A stretch of 64,000 nucleotides of DNA, from NCBI RefSeq assembly GCF_900115665.1, contig NZ_FOXH01000003.1, positions 334,540 through 398,539 of the forward strand. Direction: 5' to 3'. Both the position numbers and the translations under genes were made by a program. The stretch is from Pseudarcicella hirudinis (GTDB taxonomy: Bacteria; Bacteroidota; Bacteroidia; Cytophagales; Spirosomataceae). Numbering within the stretch: the first letter of the stretch is position 1; the number at the start of each line of letters is the position of its first letter. A model generated the notes under the pieces. It saw only the letters and a list, made by a program, of their open reading frames with translations, was not told the origin of the DNA and made no database searches. This document shows, piece after piece, positions 33,106 to 40,612 of the stretch.

Positions 33106-34767
33106 ATGCCGATACTTTCATTCCTCATATTTTTGCCTGTTCTGGCCTCGATACTTGTAGCAGTATTGCCTGATAGTTATAAAAGTCAGTTTCGCTGGAT
33201 CGCATTAATTGTGACCGGCTTACAATTAGCCGGCTGTATCTGGGTGTTTACGAATTTTGACAGACAGTCAAGTGATATACAATTTCTGGAGCAACAGGAT
33301 TGGATAACGCTTTCATTGGGAAGCCTGGGTACAGTTTCTATTGATTATCTGATAGGTTTGGATGGAGTGAGTATGCCTATGGCTTTACTTACCGGATTGG
33401 TGATGTTTATCGGATCAATCTCTTCTTTTGAAATCAAGCAGAAAGAAAAAGCTTATTTTTCCCTTTATCTGCTTTTGAGCGGATCGGTAATGGGATGTTT
33501 TCTGGCGCTGGATTTCTTCCTGTTTTACCTCTTTTTTGAGTTTATGCTGCTGCCGATGTATTTCCTTATCGGACTTTGGGGCGGCCCACGCAGAGAATAT
33601 GCTTCATTAAAGTTTTTTATCTATACATTATTCGGATCGATTTTCATTCTGATTGTAATGATAGGACTTTATTTTTCTGTCATAGATCCTTATGAAACAG
33701 CAATTCATGCAGGTTTCATTGATGTAAAAAGCCAGATGACACCTGAAATTTTCGGACAGATTCAGGAGCTTATCAAAGAATTAAAGATTGCTCCGGAACA
33801 TATGGTACATACATTTGATATGAGACTGATGACAGATTCCGGAAATTTCCTGCCACAATCTTTATTAAGCTATGTTTCAGGATCAACACTCTTTTCGGTA
33901 CCGGCACGTTATCTTGCATTTATCTTTCTGATGATAGGTTTTGCTATCAAACTTCCCGCTGTACCTGTACATACCTGGTTACCGGATGCTCACGTAGAAG
34001 CACCAACTCCGGTTTCAGTAGTATTAGCAGGAATTTTGCTGAAAATAGGAGGTTATGGCTTTATCAGAATAGCCTATTCTATTTTCCCTGACGGAGCAGA
34101 AAATTTTGCGGTATGGATTGCAGCATTCGGGGTTCTTTCAATTATTTACGGAGCATATAATGCCCTGGCAATGAATGATTTGAAGAAGATGATTGCTTAT
34201 TCTTCTGTTTCACACATGGGTTTTGTTATGCTGGGAATCGCTTCTCTGACCTCTGAGGGAATCAATGCGGCACTTTATCAGATGTTTTCTCACGGAATAT
34301 TGTCATCTATGTTATTCCTTTTGGTGGGTGTTTTATATGATCGGGTGCATGACCGTCGTATTGACAGTTATCGGGGATTGGCTGTAAAAATGCCCGTTTT
34401 TACGGCTTTTGTGGCAATTGCCTTTTTTGCTTCTTTAGGTTTGCCGGCATTTTCTGGTTTTATAGGTGAATTCTTCTCTTTAATGGGAGCATTTAACAGT
34501 TCGTTCCTGCCAAAGATCTTTGCGGTGTTAGGAGCTTTTGGAATTGTACTGGGAGCAGGGTATTTTCTCTGGGCTTTACAAAAAATGTTCTTCGGGAAAT
34601 TTTGGGTGCGTGAGCACGAAGAATTATTGACAGATTTGAATTTCAGAGAGAAAATCATGCTGACTCCTCTGGCAATTCTGGCCTTTGTTTTCGGGATTTT
34701 GCCCCACCTTCTTTTTGATATTACCTCTCCAACCATTTCAGAATTTATGAAATTGTGGATTAAATAA
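33106..34767 (+). CDS. nuoM: NADH-quinone oxidoreductase subunit M
   Basis: 553 residues, an antiporter-like proton-pumping subunit of complex I with about 14 helices. Conserved blocks are SIDYLIGLDGVSMPMALL, FFLFYLFFEFMLLPMYFLIG, FAIKLPAVPVHTWLPDAHVEAPTPVSVVLAGILLKIGGYG and DLKKMIAYSSVSHMGFVMLG. An extra hydrophilic loop of about 60 residues (around residues 200-260, IDVKSQMTPEIFGQIQELIK) lies between helices, as in some Bacteroidota homologues. It is co-transcribed with nuoL and ends at a 20-bp-stem terminator. The third antiporter-like subunit, nuoN, is 14.5 kb away on the other strand. Confidence 0.95.
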   Translation: MPILSFLIFLPVLASILVAVLPDSYKSQFRWIALIVTGLQLAGCIWVFTNFDRQSSDIQFLEQQDWITLSLGSLGTVSIDYLIGLDGVSMPMALLTGLVMFIGSISSFEIKQKEKAYFSLYLLLSGSVMGCFLALDFFLFYLFFEFMLLPMYFLIGLWGGPRREYASLKFFIYTLFGSIFILIVMIGLYFSVIDPYETAIHAGFIDVKSQMTPEIFGQIQELIKELKIAPEHMVHTFDMRLMTDSGNFLPQSLLSYVSGSTLFSVPARYLAFIFLMIGFAIKLPAVPVHTWLPDAHVEAPTPVSVVLAGILLKIGGYGFIRIAYSIFPDGAENFAVWIAAFGVLSIIYGAYNALAMNDLKKMIAYSSVSHMGFVMLGIASLTSEGINAALYQMFSHGILSSMLFLLVGVLYDRVHDRRIDSYRGLAVKMPVFTAFVAIAFFASLGLPAFSGFIGEFFSLMGAFNSSFLPKIFAVLGAFGIVLGAGYFLWALQKMFFGKFWVREHEELLTDLNFREKIMLTPLAILAFVFGILPHLLFDITSPTISEFMKLWIK

Positions 34768-34799
34768 ATGAGTCGTAATTATTTGATTTTCATTTATAT

Positions 34800-34854
34800 A
34801 AAACAAAAATCCTGAGAATGCTCAATTCAAAATATTCTCAGGATTTTTGTTTTT
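34800..34854 (+). terminator. Terminator of the nuoL-nuoM transcript
   Basis: AAAACAAAAATCCTGAGAAT (34800-34819) and ATTCTCAGGATTTTTGTTTT (34834-34853) are perfect 20-bp arms with a 14-nt loop, followed by T. It may also serve the convergent DinB gene. Confidence 0.85.
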
Positions 34855-34916
34855 ACTTTTCGTCATACCTTAAAAAAAGGTCGGATTTTCCGATATGAGC
34901 CTCAGACGCTTTAACG

Positions 34917-35375
34917 TTATACAAATTTTCTTATACTCATCATAACACCCAAATGCATTCCTTCATGATAGTTATTGAAATCTAGGGCATCGTTTAATGT
35001 ACTTAGCAGAAAGCCGGTTCCGGTCAGGCGTTCATTAAATGTAACGAATTTGCCTGCCTTATAATCCTCTTTTGTTTTTTCGATGAGGGAGATTAATAAT
35101 GATTTTAATTCATCAGCTTCAACCTGACCCACAAATTGTGTTGGTTTTGAACCGGATTTATAGAGATTGAATAAATCTTCGGAGATATTCATTTCTAAAT
35201 TAGAAAGTCGGTATATAAGCGATTGTTGTGCAACAACTATATGGCCGATATTCCATACTAAATTGTTATTAAATCCAGCCGGTATTTTGTTGAGTTGTTC
35301 CAATGAATATTTATCGAAATATTCGGCATATAATTTCCTGCTTGTTTCCCAAGTTTTTAATAAGGAGTCTGTCAT
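34917..35375 (-). CDS. DinB-family protein
   Basis: 152 residues from the ATG at 35375; a TTG one codon earlier is not needed. It is a four-helix DinB/YfiT-like fold with three putative metal-binding histidines, one in VWNIGHIVVAQQ and two in NNYHEGMHLG near the end. Such proteins bind a divalent metal and include bacillithiol or mycothiol transferases, although most have unknown substrates. In this genus a DinB-like 'HEGMHLG' type is usually annotated only as DinB superfamily. It lies between nuoM and the HEPN gene pair but shares no transcript that I can prove. Confidence 0.85.
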   Translation of the reverse strand: MTDSLLKTWETSRKLYAEYFDKYSLEQLNKIPAGFNNNLVWNIGHIVVAQQSLIYRLSNLEMNISEDLFNLYKSGSKPTQFVGQVEADELKSLLISLIEKTKEDYKAGKFVTFNERLTGTGFLLSTLNDALDFNNYHEGMHLGVMMSIRKFV

Positions 35376-35443
35376 CAATTTTTATATTAAATAGTGAATG
35401 TTAGTAATGTTTTCAACATTTTAGCACAAAACTATCGACCGCA

Positions 35444-36328
35444 TTATGCGGGTAGTGTTTGATCGCCTTGACTTAATTGGTCAATCTTCTCTCTGCAAAC
35501 AGATTCAGTAAGTTCCTTTAATATGGCTACTCTTCCCGACAAATATTCCAGATCTTCTTTTGTTACCGAATACCCCATTTTATATCTCGAATCTATATAT
35601 GCCCGTTTCAGCAGTATGAACAATCTTAGTTCTTCAGGTGTCTTCCGGGGAAACACGATTTTGAATCTTACATCGGCCATTTCTGCACTTTTTCCTAACA
35701 GATCAATCTCGTGGAGCTTGGGTTTGTAATCATTGAAAACCAGCAGGATGGTCATGTAATAGCTTTCGGTGGCTTGGTGGAGCTGAAATATTGCCCGATT
35801 GAGAAGGTTATTGTTTACACAAAGATCAAATACTTTAAAAAACTCATTTGCGATATTAGCCCAGTTATTGAAATACATTTGTGCTTTTTTCGCCCGTTCT
35901 TTCGGTGACAACAGTTTCGCTTTGCTTAACTGAAATTGTCCGTCGTCGTAAAGCATGGTGCCTTCCTTTACAATATCAGCGAAAAAGTAGTTGCCTTCCT
36001 CCAATTCCTTGTTCAGGAAATCAATGCCATGAAAGATCAACCCGAGGGGAGTAAACCCATCTGCCCGTCTACCAATTTTATGTTTAATTCCTTTTGTCAG
36101 ACTTGGCGGAATGCGTTTTTCTTCTTTAAGTACAATAAGAATGTCAAAGTCGCTTTTGTATTCGTATGTAATTCCATTTTCAACATAGCGATCTTCAACC
36201 CAGTCGCCCCGTGAATAGCTGCCGAAAAGAATCACCATAACAGGTTTGGCAACCTGCAAAATTGCGTCCAGCACAGCTGAAAGTTCCTGCTGTTTGTCGG
36301 TTGGAAGATGGGCAAAAGAAGTTTTCAT
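35444..36328 (-). CDS. Nucleotidyltransferase-HEPN fusion protein, copy A
   Basis: 294 residues. The N-terminal half is a minimal nucleotidyltransferase with GSYSRG at 36-41 and the metal-binding acids D60 and D62 in KSDFDILIV. The C-terminal half is a helical HEPN domain (AIFQLHQATESYYMTILLV, LKRAYIDSRYKMGYSV). The C-terminal RY motif lacks the His of the Rx4-6H ribonuclease motif, so RNase activity is doubtful. Separate MNT and HEPN proteins form toxin-antitoxin pairs in other bacteria; the fused form is common in Bacteroidota and its role is not known. It is a tandem duplicate of the next gene, and the two leaders are also alike. Confidence 0.88.
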   Translation of the reverse strand: MKTSFAHLPTDKQQELSAVLDAILQVAKPVMVILFGSYSRGDWVEDRYVENGITYEYKSDFDILIVLKEEKRIPPSLTKGIKHKIGRRADGFTPLGLIFHGIDFLNKELEEGNYFFADIVKEGTMLYDDGQFQLSKAKLLSPKERAKKAQMYFNNWANIANEFFKVFDLCVNNNLLNRAIFQLHQATESYYMTILLVFNDYKPKLHEIDLLGKSAEMADVRFKIVFPRKTPEELRLFILLKRAYIDSRYKMGYSVTKEDLEYLSGRVAILKELTESVCREKIDQLSQGDQTLPA

Positions 36329-36357
36329 TTATGGTATTATTTAGGTGAGAGTATCAA

Positions 36358-37224
36358 TCATTCTGATGTTAGCTGGGCAATTCTTTCCTGACAAATTAAT
36401 TGGGTAAGTTCCTTTAATTTGATTACTCTTTCCGACAAGTATTCCAGATCTTCTTTTGTTACCGAATATCCCATTTTATATCTCGAATCTATATATGCCC
36501 GTTTTAGGAGGGAAAACAACCTGGATTCTTCCAATGTTTTGCGTGGAAACACAACTTTAAATCTTACATCTGCCATTTCTGCACTTTTTCCTAACAGATC
36601 AATTTCATGTAATTTGGGTTTATAATCATTAAAGACCAGCAGAATAGCCATGTAATAGCTTTCAGTGGCTTGGTGAAGAAGGAAGATTGCCTGATTTGGC
36701 AAGTCGTCATTCAAACACAAGTTAAAGGCTCGAAGAAACTTATTAGCGCTATCAAACCATTTATCAAAATACATTTGTGCTTTTTTCGCCCGCTCTTTCG
36801 GTGACAGCAGTTTCGCTTTGCTTAACTGAAATTGTCCGTCGTCGTAAAGCATGGTGCCTTCCTTTACAATATCGGCGAAAAAGTAGTTGCCTTCCTCCAA
36901 TTCCATGTTCAGGAAATCAATGCCATGAAAGATCAACCCGAGGGGAGTAAACCCATCTGCCCGTCTACCAATCTTATGTTTAATTCCTTTTGTCAGACTT
37001 GGCGGAATGCGTTTTTCTTCTTTAAGTACAATAAGAATATCGAAATCACTTTTGTATTCGTATGTAATTCCATTCTCAACATAGCGATCATCAACCCAAT
37101 CGCCCCGTGAATAGCTGCCGAAAAGAATCACCATAACAGGTTTGGCAACCTGCAAAATTGCGTCCAGCACAGCTGAAAGTTCCTGCTGTTTGTCGGTTGG
37201 AAGATGGGCAAAAGAAGTTTTCAT
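36358..37224 (-). CDS. Nucleotidyltransferase-HEPN fusion protein, copy B
   Basis: 288 residues, same architecture as copy A. Residues 1-153 differ from A at only two positions (E45D, K107M). Residues 154-182 differ at 16 of 29, then 194-225 are near-identical again, and the C-terminus diverges. GSYSRG and both acids D60 and D62 are intact, so the transferase half should be active in both copies. At position 178 copy B has Q where A has R. B precedes A in the transcript with a 29-bp gap, and the leader upstream of each ATG is similar over about 25 bp. Function is unknown, as for copy A. Confidence 0.88.
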   Translation of the reverse strand: MKTSFAHLPTDKQQELSAVLDAILQVAKPVMVILFGSYSRGDWVDDRYVENGITYEYKSDFDILIVLKEEKRIPPSLTKGIKHKIGRRADGFTPLGLIFHGIDFLNMELEEGNYFFADIVKEGTMLYDDGQFQLSKAKLLSPKERAKKAQMYFDKWFDSANKFLRAFNLCLNDDLPNQAIFLLHQATESYYMAILLVFNDYKPKLHEIDLLGKSAEMADVRFKVVFPRKTLEESRLFSLLKRAYIDSRYKMGYSVTKEDLEYLSERVIKLKELTQLICQERIAQLTSE

Positions 37225-37629
37225 TTAAGATATTATTTAGGTGAGAATATTAAGTGACATATTTCAAGGATTCATGGTTCAATGAGACTACATTGCTTCT
37301 TTGATGATTATTTTCGAAGAAGAACATACCTTTAGATTCTATCATAATAACAAATATAGTGAATGCTGAAATATTTGGAAAAATGAGTTTCAAACAATTG
37401 TGAGTTTTCGTTTGCAAAGTGTTTGACTGAGCTGCCTGTATTAGGGTCACCTGTTTTTGTTAATTCCTTTTATCAAAAAATAAATTAAGTAATTGTGAGG
37501 AAATAATACAGGTCATTTACCTTGTGTCTGATCTCTTATTGGGCTTTTTTTACTGCTTATACTGATAAATAATCCGCTTATGTATAAAGAAGCGAGCCTT
37601 TCGGGAGAAGCATCTATCTTTGATTCACA
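37225..37629. other. Intergenic region between the HEPN pair and the DUF2752 gene
   Basis: 405 bp between divergent genes. The leader of copy B (first 25 bp) is recognisable. A 66-residue minus-strand frame (37250-37450) has no domain-like pattern and was not called. No hairpin or promoter match that I trust. Confidence 0.4.
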
Positions 37630-37911
37630 ATGATAAAGAAACTAAATATAGAGCTTCTTTTCTGGGTTACCGGACTTGCTTATTTAGCACTGATTAACCC
37701 TGCATCCGATGCTCATTTTAGTCTCTGTCCCATCAAAAACCTTGGTTTTTCATTTTGCCCGGGTTGTGGATTGGGACATTCGATCAGCTACATTTTTCAT
37801 GGAGAGCTTAAAAAGTCATTTGAAAGTCATCCGCTCGGAATATTTGGTCTGATCGTAATTATTTCCAGAATTTATACCCTGGCAAAGAGGACAATAAAGA
37901 CAAGTTTTTAA
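37630..37911 (+). CDS. DUF2752 membrane protein
   Basis: 93 residues. The first membrane segment is LLFWVTGLAYLALINPA. The hallmark loop follows, with CPIKNLGFSFCPGCGLGHSISYIFHGE holding a CPGCGxG cysteine cluster and two conserved histidines. A second helix (LGIFGLIVIISRIYTLA) ends the protein. DUF2752 proteins have no assigned reaction; the cysteines could bind metal. It starts at an ATG, and 54 bp separate it from the TM2 gene downstream. These two often occur together in Bacteroidota. Confidence 0.85.
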   Translation: MIKKLNIELLFWVTGLAYLALINPASDAHFSLCPIKNLGFSFCPGCGLGHSISYIFHGELKKSFESHPLGIFGLIVIISRIYTLAKRTIKTSF

Positions 37912-37965
37912 AGAAATCAGAGCCTTTATTTACATAATTTAAACAAAACTAGACCTTTTACGACC

Positions 37966-38325
37966 ATGAACTCGAACATTTTAATGATGATTTCCAACCT
38001 TGAGACTGAAGAATCAATGTTTGTTCAAAACATGATAAAAGAGATGGATGAGGAGCAGCAAAAGACTTTTATCATGATGTACCAAAACAAACGAAGAGAT
38101 TCTACGCTGATTTTGATTTGTACAATAATCGGCTTCTTCGGTTTTGCCGGAGTACAGAGATTTCTGACAAACCAGATTGGAATGGGATTATTGTACTTTT
38201 TTACCGGAGGCTTATGCATGATCGGTACAATTGTAGACCTCGTTAATCACAGAAGTATCGCCCTGGAGTATAACCAGAAAATGGCTCTTGAGACATTTCA
38301 GTTAATGAAAACCTGGGGTAAATAG
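37966..38325 (+). CDS. TM2-domain protein
   Basis: 119 residues. A charged N-terminal helix (residues 1-45) is followed by the TM2 domain: two helices (STLILICTIIGFFGFAGVQRF and GMGLLYFFTGGLCMIGTIVDLV) joined by the short FLTNQI turn. TM2 proteins are small membrane proteins of unclear role. It is probably co-transcribed with the DUF2752 gene 54 bp upstream and ends at a strong terminator 128 bp downstream. Confidence 0.85.
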   Translation: MNSNILMMISNLETEESMFVQNMIKEMDEEQQKTFIMMYQNKRRDSTLILICTIIGFFGFAGVQRFLTNQIGMGLLYFFTGGLCMIGTIVDLVNHRSIALEYNQKMALETFQLMKTWGK

Positions 38326-38453
38326 ATTATAACTCAAGAATAGATCATTCATCCTCTGAACCTGATACCTCCAGGTTTCAGATTTATAAAATTAATCCTG
38401 AAAAAATTATCTTTCAGAAGATAAAAGTCTTAACCTCAGAACCTTCTCTTTCC

Positions 38454-38492
38454 GCTGCAAATCCTTTTTATGGGGATTTGCAGCTTTTTTTT
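38454..38492 (+). terminator. Terminator after the DUF2752-TM2 pair
   Basis: GCTGCAAATCC (38454-38464) and GGATTTGCAGC (38474-38484) form a perfect 11-bp stem, followed by T8. Confidence 0.85.
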
Positions 38493-38527
38493 AAAATGTG
38501 TATAAATTACGCAAATCGATATTCGTT

Positions 38528-38556
38528 TTACGGAAATTTGTTGTAAATTTCCGTAA
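38528..38556. promoter_or_regulatory. Perfect inverted repeat upstream of the Tat-exported isomerase gene
   Basis: TTACGGAAATTT (38528-38539) and AAATTTCCGTAA (38545-38556) are perfect 12-bp arms around GTTGT, ending 17 bp before the start codon. A further half-site (TTACGCAAAT) lies about 20 bp upstream. This spacing fits a repressor operator rather than a terminator, as no T run follows. Confidence 0.45.
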
Positions 38557-38573
38557 ATTTCAATATTTAAACT

Positions 38574-39479
38574 ATGGATAATTCACTTTCTCGTCGCTCT
38601 GTTTTGCAAAAAACGCTGGGAGTGGCGGCAGCAACTATGGTAACATCATCTCTCTCTAATCGTTTAGAAGCTGCCGATACACAGATGGGAGTTTCACTCA
38701 AAGGACGGGTTAACCACTCTGCTTGTCGTTGGTGCTATCAATCAATTCCTTTCGAGGATTTGTGTAAATCGGCTAAGGAAATAGGTATGCAAAGTCTTGA
38801 ACTTACAGGCCCTTCTGAATGGGAGACCCTTAAGAAATACGGACTTACTGCTGCAATCGGATGGCCTGAGGCCAATCAATGGGGTGGAGGAATGGGCCTT
38901 ACAAGCTGCTTTAATAACCTCAAAAACCATGATGCTTTAGTGGCATTGTATGAAGATCTGATTCCTAAGGCAGCGAAAGCCGGTGTTAAAAACCTGATTA
39001 CTTTCTCCGGAAACAGAAACGGATTAAGTGATGAAGAAGGTTTGATTAACTGCAAGAAAGGACTTCAACGTATAATGAAGACAGCGGAAAAACATGATGT
39101 GACCATCACCATGGAATTGCTGAATTCTAAAGTGAATCATAAAGACTATCAATGTGATCATACCGAATGGGGAGCAGTACTTTGTGAAATGGTTGGTTCT
39201 GATAAATTTAAACTGCTTTACGATATTTACCATATGCAGATTATGGAAGGAGACGTAATTGCAACCATTAAGAAATATCACCAGTATATTTCTCATTATC
39301 ATACAGGAGGAGTTCCGGGCCGTAATGAAATCGATGAAACCCAGGAGTTAAACTATCCCGCCATTATGAAAGCAATTGTGGACACTGGTTATAAAGGATT
39401 TGTAGGTCAGGAATTTATTCCGGCAAGACCAGACAAAATAGCTTCCTTAAAACAAGGGGTTACAATTTGTGATGTATAA
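38574..39479 (+). CDS. Tat-exported TIM-barrel sugar isomerase, hydroxypyruvate-isomerase-like
   Basis: 301 residues. The N-terminus carries a twin-arginine signal, SRRSVLQKTLGVAAATMVT, cleaved near RLEAAD. The TIM barrel of the xylose-isomerase/AP-endonuclease superfamily follows. NHSACRWCYQSIPFEDLC and MQSLELTGPSEW are typical of secreted hydroxypyruvate-isomerase-like proteins in Bacteroidota. Expected metal ligands are in ITMELLNSK, LLYDIYHMQIMEGD and GQEFIPA. It probably acts on a free sugar or ketose in the periplasm, next to a lactonase and two pairs of periplasmic sugar-type dehydrogenases. A perfect inverted repeat directly upstream suggests specific control. Confidence 0.88.
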   Translation: MDNSLSRRSVLQKTLGVAAATMVTSSLSNRLEAADTQMGVSLKGRVNHSACRWCYQSIPFEDLCKSAKEIGMQSLELTGPSEWETLKKYGLTAAIGWPEANQWGGGMGLTSCFNNLKNHDALVALYEDLIPKAAKAGVKNLITFSGNRNGLSDEEGLINCKKGLQRIMKTAEKHDVTITMELLNSKVNHKDYQCDHTEWGAVLCEMVGSDKFKLLYDIYHMQIMEGDVIATIKKYHQYISHYHTGGVPGRNEIDETQELNYPAIMKAIVDTGYKGFVGQEFIPARPDKIASLKQGVTICDV

Positions 39480-39486
39480 AAACATT

Positions 39487-39518
39487 AAAAAGGCCTTCGA
39501 TTAAGATTGAAGGCCTTT
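39487..39518. terminator. Bidirectional terminator
   Basis: AAAGGCCTTC (39489-39498) and GAAGGCCTTT (39509-39518) are perfect 10-bp arms between convergent genes. Confidence 0.85.
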
Positions 39519-39522
39519 CTTC

Positions 39523-40533
39523 TTACCAACCGTTTCCTTTGGTTTTCGTTTTTATTCTGCATAAAAACATATTGGCAGTAATATAGAGCGTGCTGCCATC
39601 GTCTCCCCAGTTACAATTTGATGTGGGTTCCCCGGTATCAATTCTTCCTAACAGTCTCCCTTGGGGTGATAAAATCAGAATTCCACCGGGGCCTGTCGTG
39701 AAAATATTGCCGTTTTTGTCAATTTTAAGCCCGTCCGGAAGGCCTTTCAAGCCTTGTTTTACCATTGGGGTAGCATCAAAAAACACCTTTCCTTTTCCGA
39801 TTTTCCCATTATCCAGAACAGGATAAGCCATAATTACAGCACTGTCAAAATCAGATTGGGCAACATACAGCGTTTTTTCATCAACAGAAAAAGCTAAACC
39901 GTTTGGTCTTACCAGGTTGTCTATCTCCAGTGAAACTACTCCGTCAGTACCGATTCTGTACACACCGAATACCGGAGTTTCACGTGTCGGATCTTTTTCG
40001 TGTTGTGGTAAACCATAAGGAGGATCTGTAAAATAATAAGCTCCGCCTGAATGCTGAACAATATCGTTGGGGCTATTGAAGCGTTTTCCCTGAAAATTAT
40101 CCGCCAGTGTTTTCTTTCCTCCAACATTTAATGGCATGGCTGAAATTCTTCTGTCGCCGTGTTCACAGGCTACCAGTTCGCCTTTTTTGTTAATGATCAG
40201 TCCATTACTTCCCGGTTCGTTACTATAAGGCAAAATTCCGGTATATCCTGATGGATTCAGGAATGGAACAGCTTTGATATCACCTTCTTTCCACTTGAAA
40301 ATTGTGTTTGCCGGGACATCTGAAAATAATAAATAGTTTCCGCCTTTTACCCAGACAGGTCCTTCAGACCAGTTGAAACCGGAGGCAAGAACTTCAATTT
40401 TTACATCTGATGCCAAAAGATTGTCGAGTGCAGCATCTGATTTGATTACCTGGCCAATTGTAGCGTAATTCGTTTGTGCCATACCGGAAAAACTCATGAG
40501 TAGAGCGGATATCAGTTTAAGGGTTCTTTTCAT
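39523..40533 (-). CDS. SMP-30/gluconolactonase family protein (secreted)
   Basis: 336 residues with a signal peptide (MKRTLKLISALLMSFSGMAQ). The six-bladed SMP-30/gluconolactonase propeller has LLFSDVPANTIFKW, ACEHGDRRISA, FNSPNDIVQHSGGAYYFTDPPYG, RPNGLAFSVDEKTLY and LPDGLKIDKNGNIFTTGPGG. The metal-binding N and D residues in SPNDIV, RPNGLA and LPDGLK are intact. Such enzymes open sugar lactones to sugar acids. Placement directly before two GMC/subunit-3 pairs, which could produce lactones, suggests a periplasmic oxidation and hydrolysis route. It has its own terminator towards the isomerase gene. Confidence 0.9.
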   Translation of the reverse strand: MKRTLKLISALLMSFSGMAQTNYATIGQVIKSDAALDNLLASDVKIEVLASGFNWSEGPVWVKGGNYLLFSDVPANTIFKWKEGDIKAVPFLNPSGYTGILPYSNEPGSNGLIINKKGELVACEHGDRRISAMPLNVGGKKTLADNFQGKRFNSPNDIVQHSGGAYYFTDPPYGLPQHEKDPTRETPVFGVYRIGTDGVVSLEIDNLVRPNGLAFSVDEKTLYVAQSDFDSAVIMAYPVLDNGKIGKGKVFFDATPMVKQGLKGLPDGLKIDKNGNIFTTGPGGILILSPQGRLLGRIDTGEPTSNCNWGDDGSTLYITANMFLCRIKTKTKGNGW

Positions 40534-40555
40534 AGGGGTTCAGATAATTTTATAA

Positions 40556-40595
40556 AAAAAGTGCAAGTAAACTATTATATCTACCTGCACTTTTT
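40556..40595 (-). terminator. Terminator after the first GMC gene
   Basis: Arms at 40556-40569 and 40582-40595 (GTGCAAGTA with TACCTGCAC plus A5/T5) pair with one mismatch. On the minus strand they end in a T run. Confidence 0.75.
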
Positions 40596-40612
40596 CTAAA
40601 GGTAATTTAAAA

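Larger units (their letters stand above)
35444..37250 (-). repeat. Recent tandem duplication of the nucleotidyltransferase-HEPN gene
   Basis: The two genes and their short leaders form two direct units offset by 896 bp. Over the transferase-coding 450 bp I count 12 mismatches, and none in the last 130 bp (the N-terminal coding end). The HEPN-coding part is much more diverged. Confidence 0.85.

Noticed and set aside
35444..37224. Classic HEPN/MNT toxin-antitoxin pair
   Set aside because: Both domains are in one polypeptide in both genes and the standard HEPN Rx4-6H motif is missing, so a two-gene toxin-antitoxin reading does not fit.
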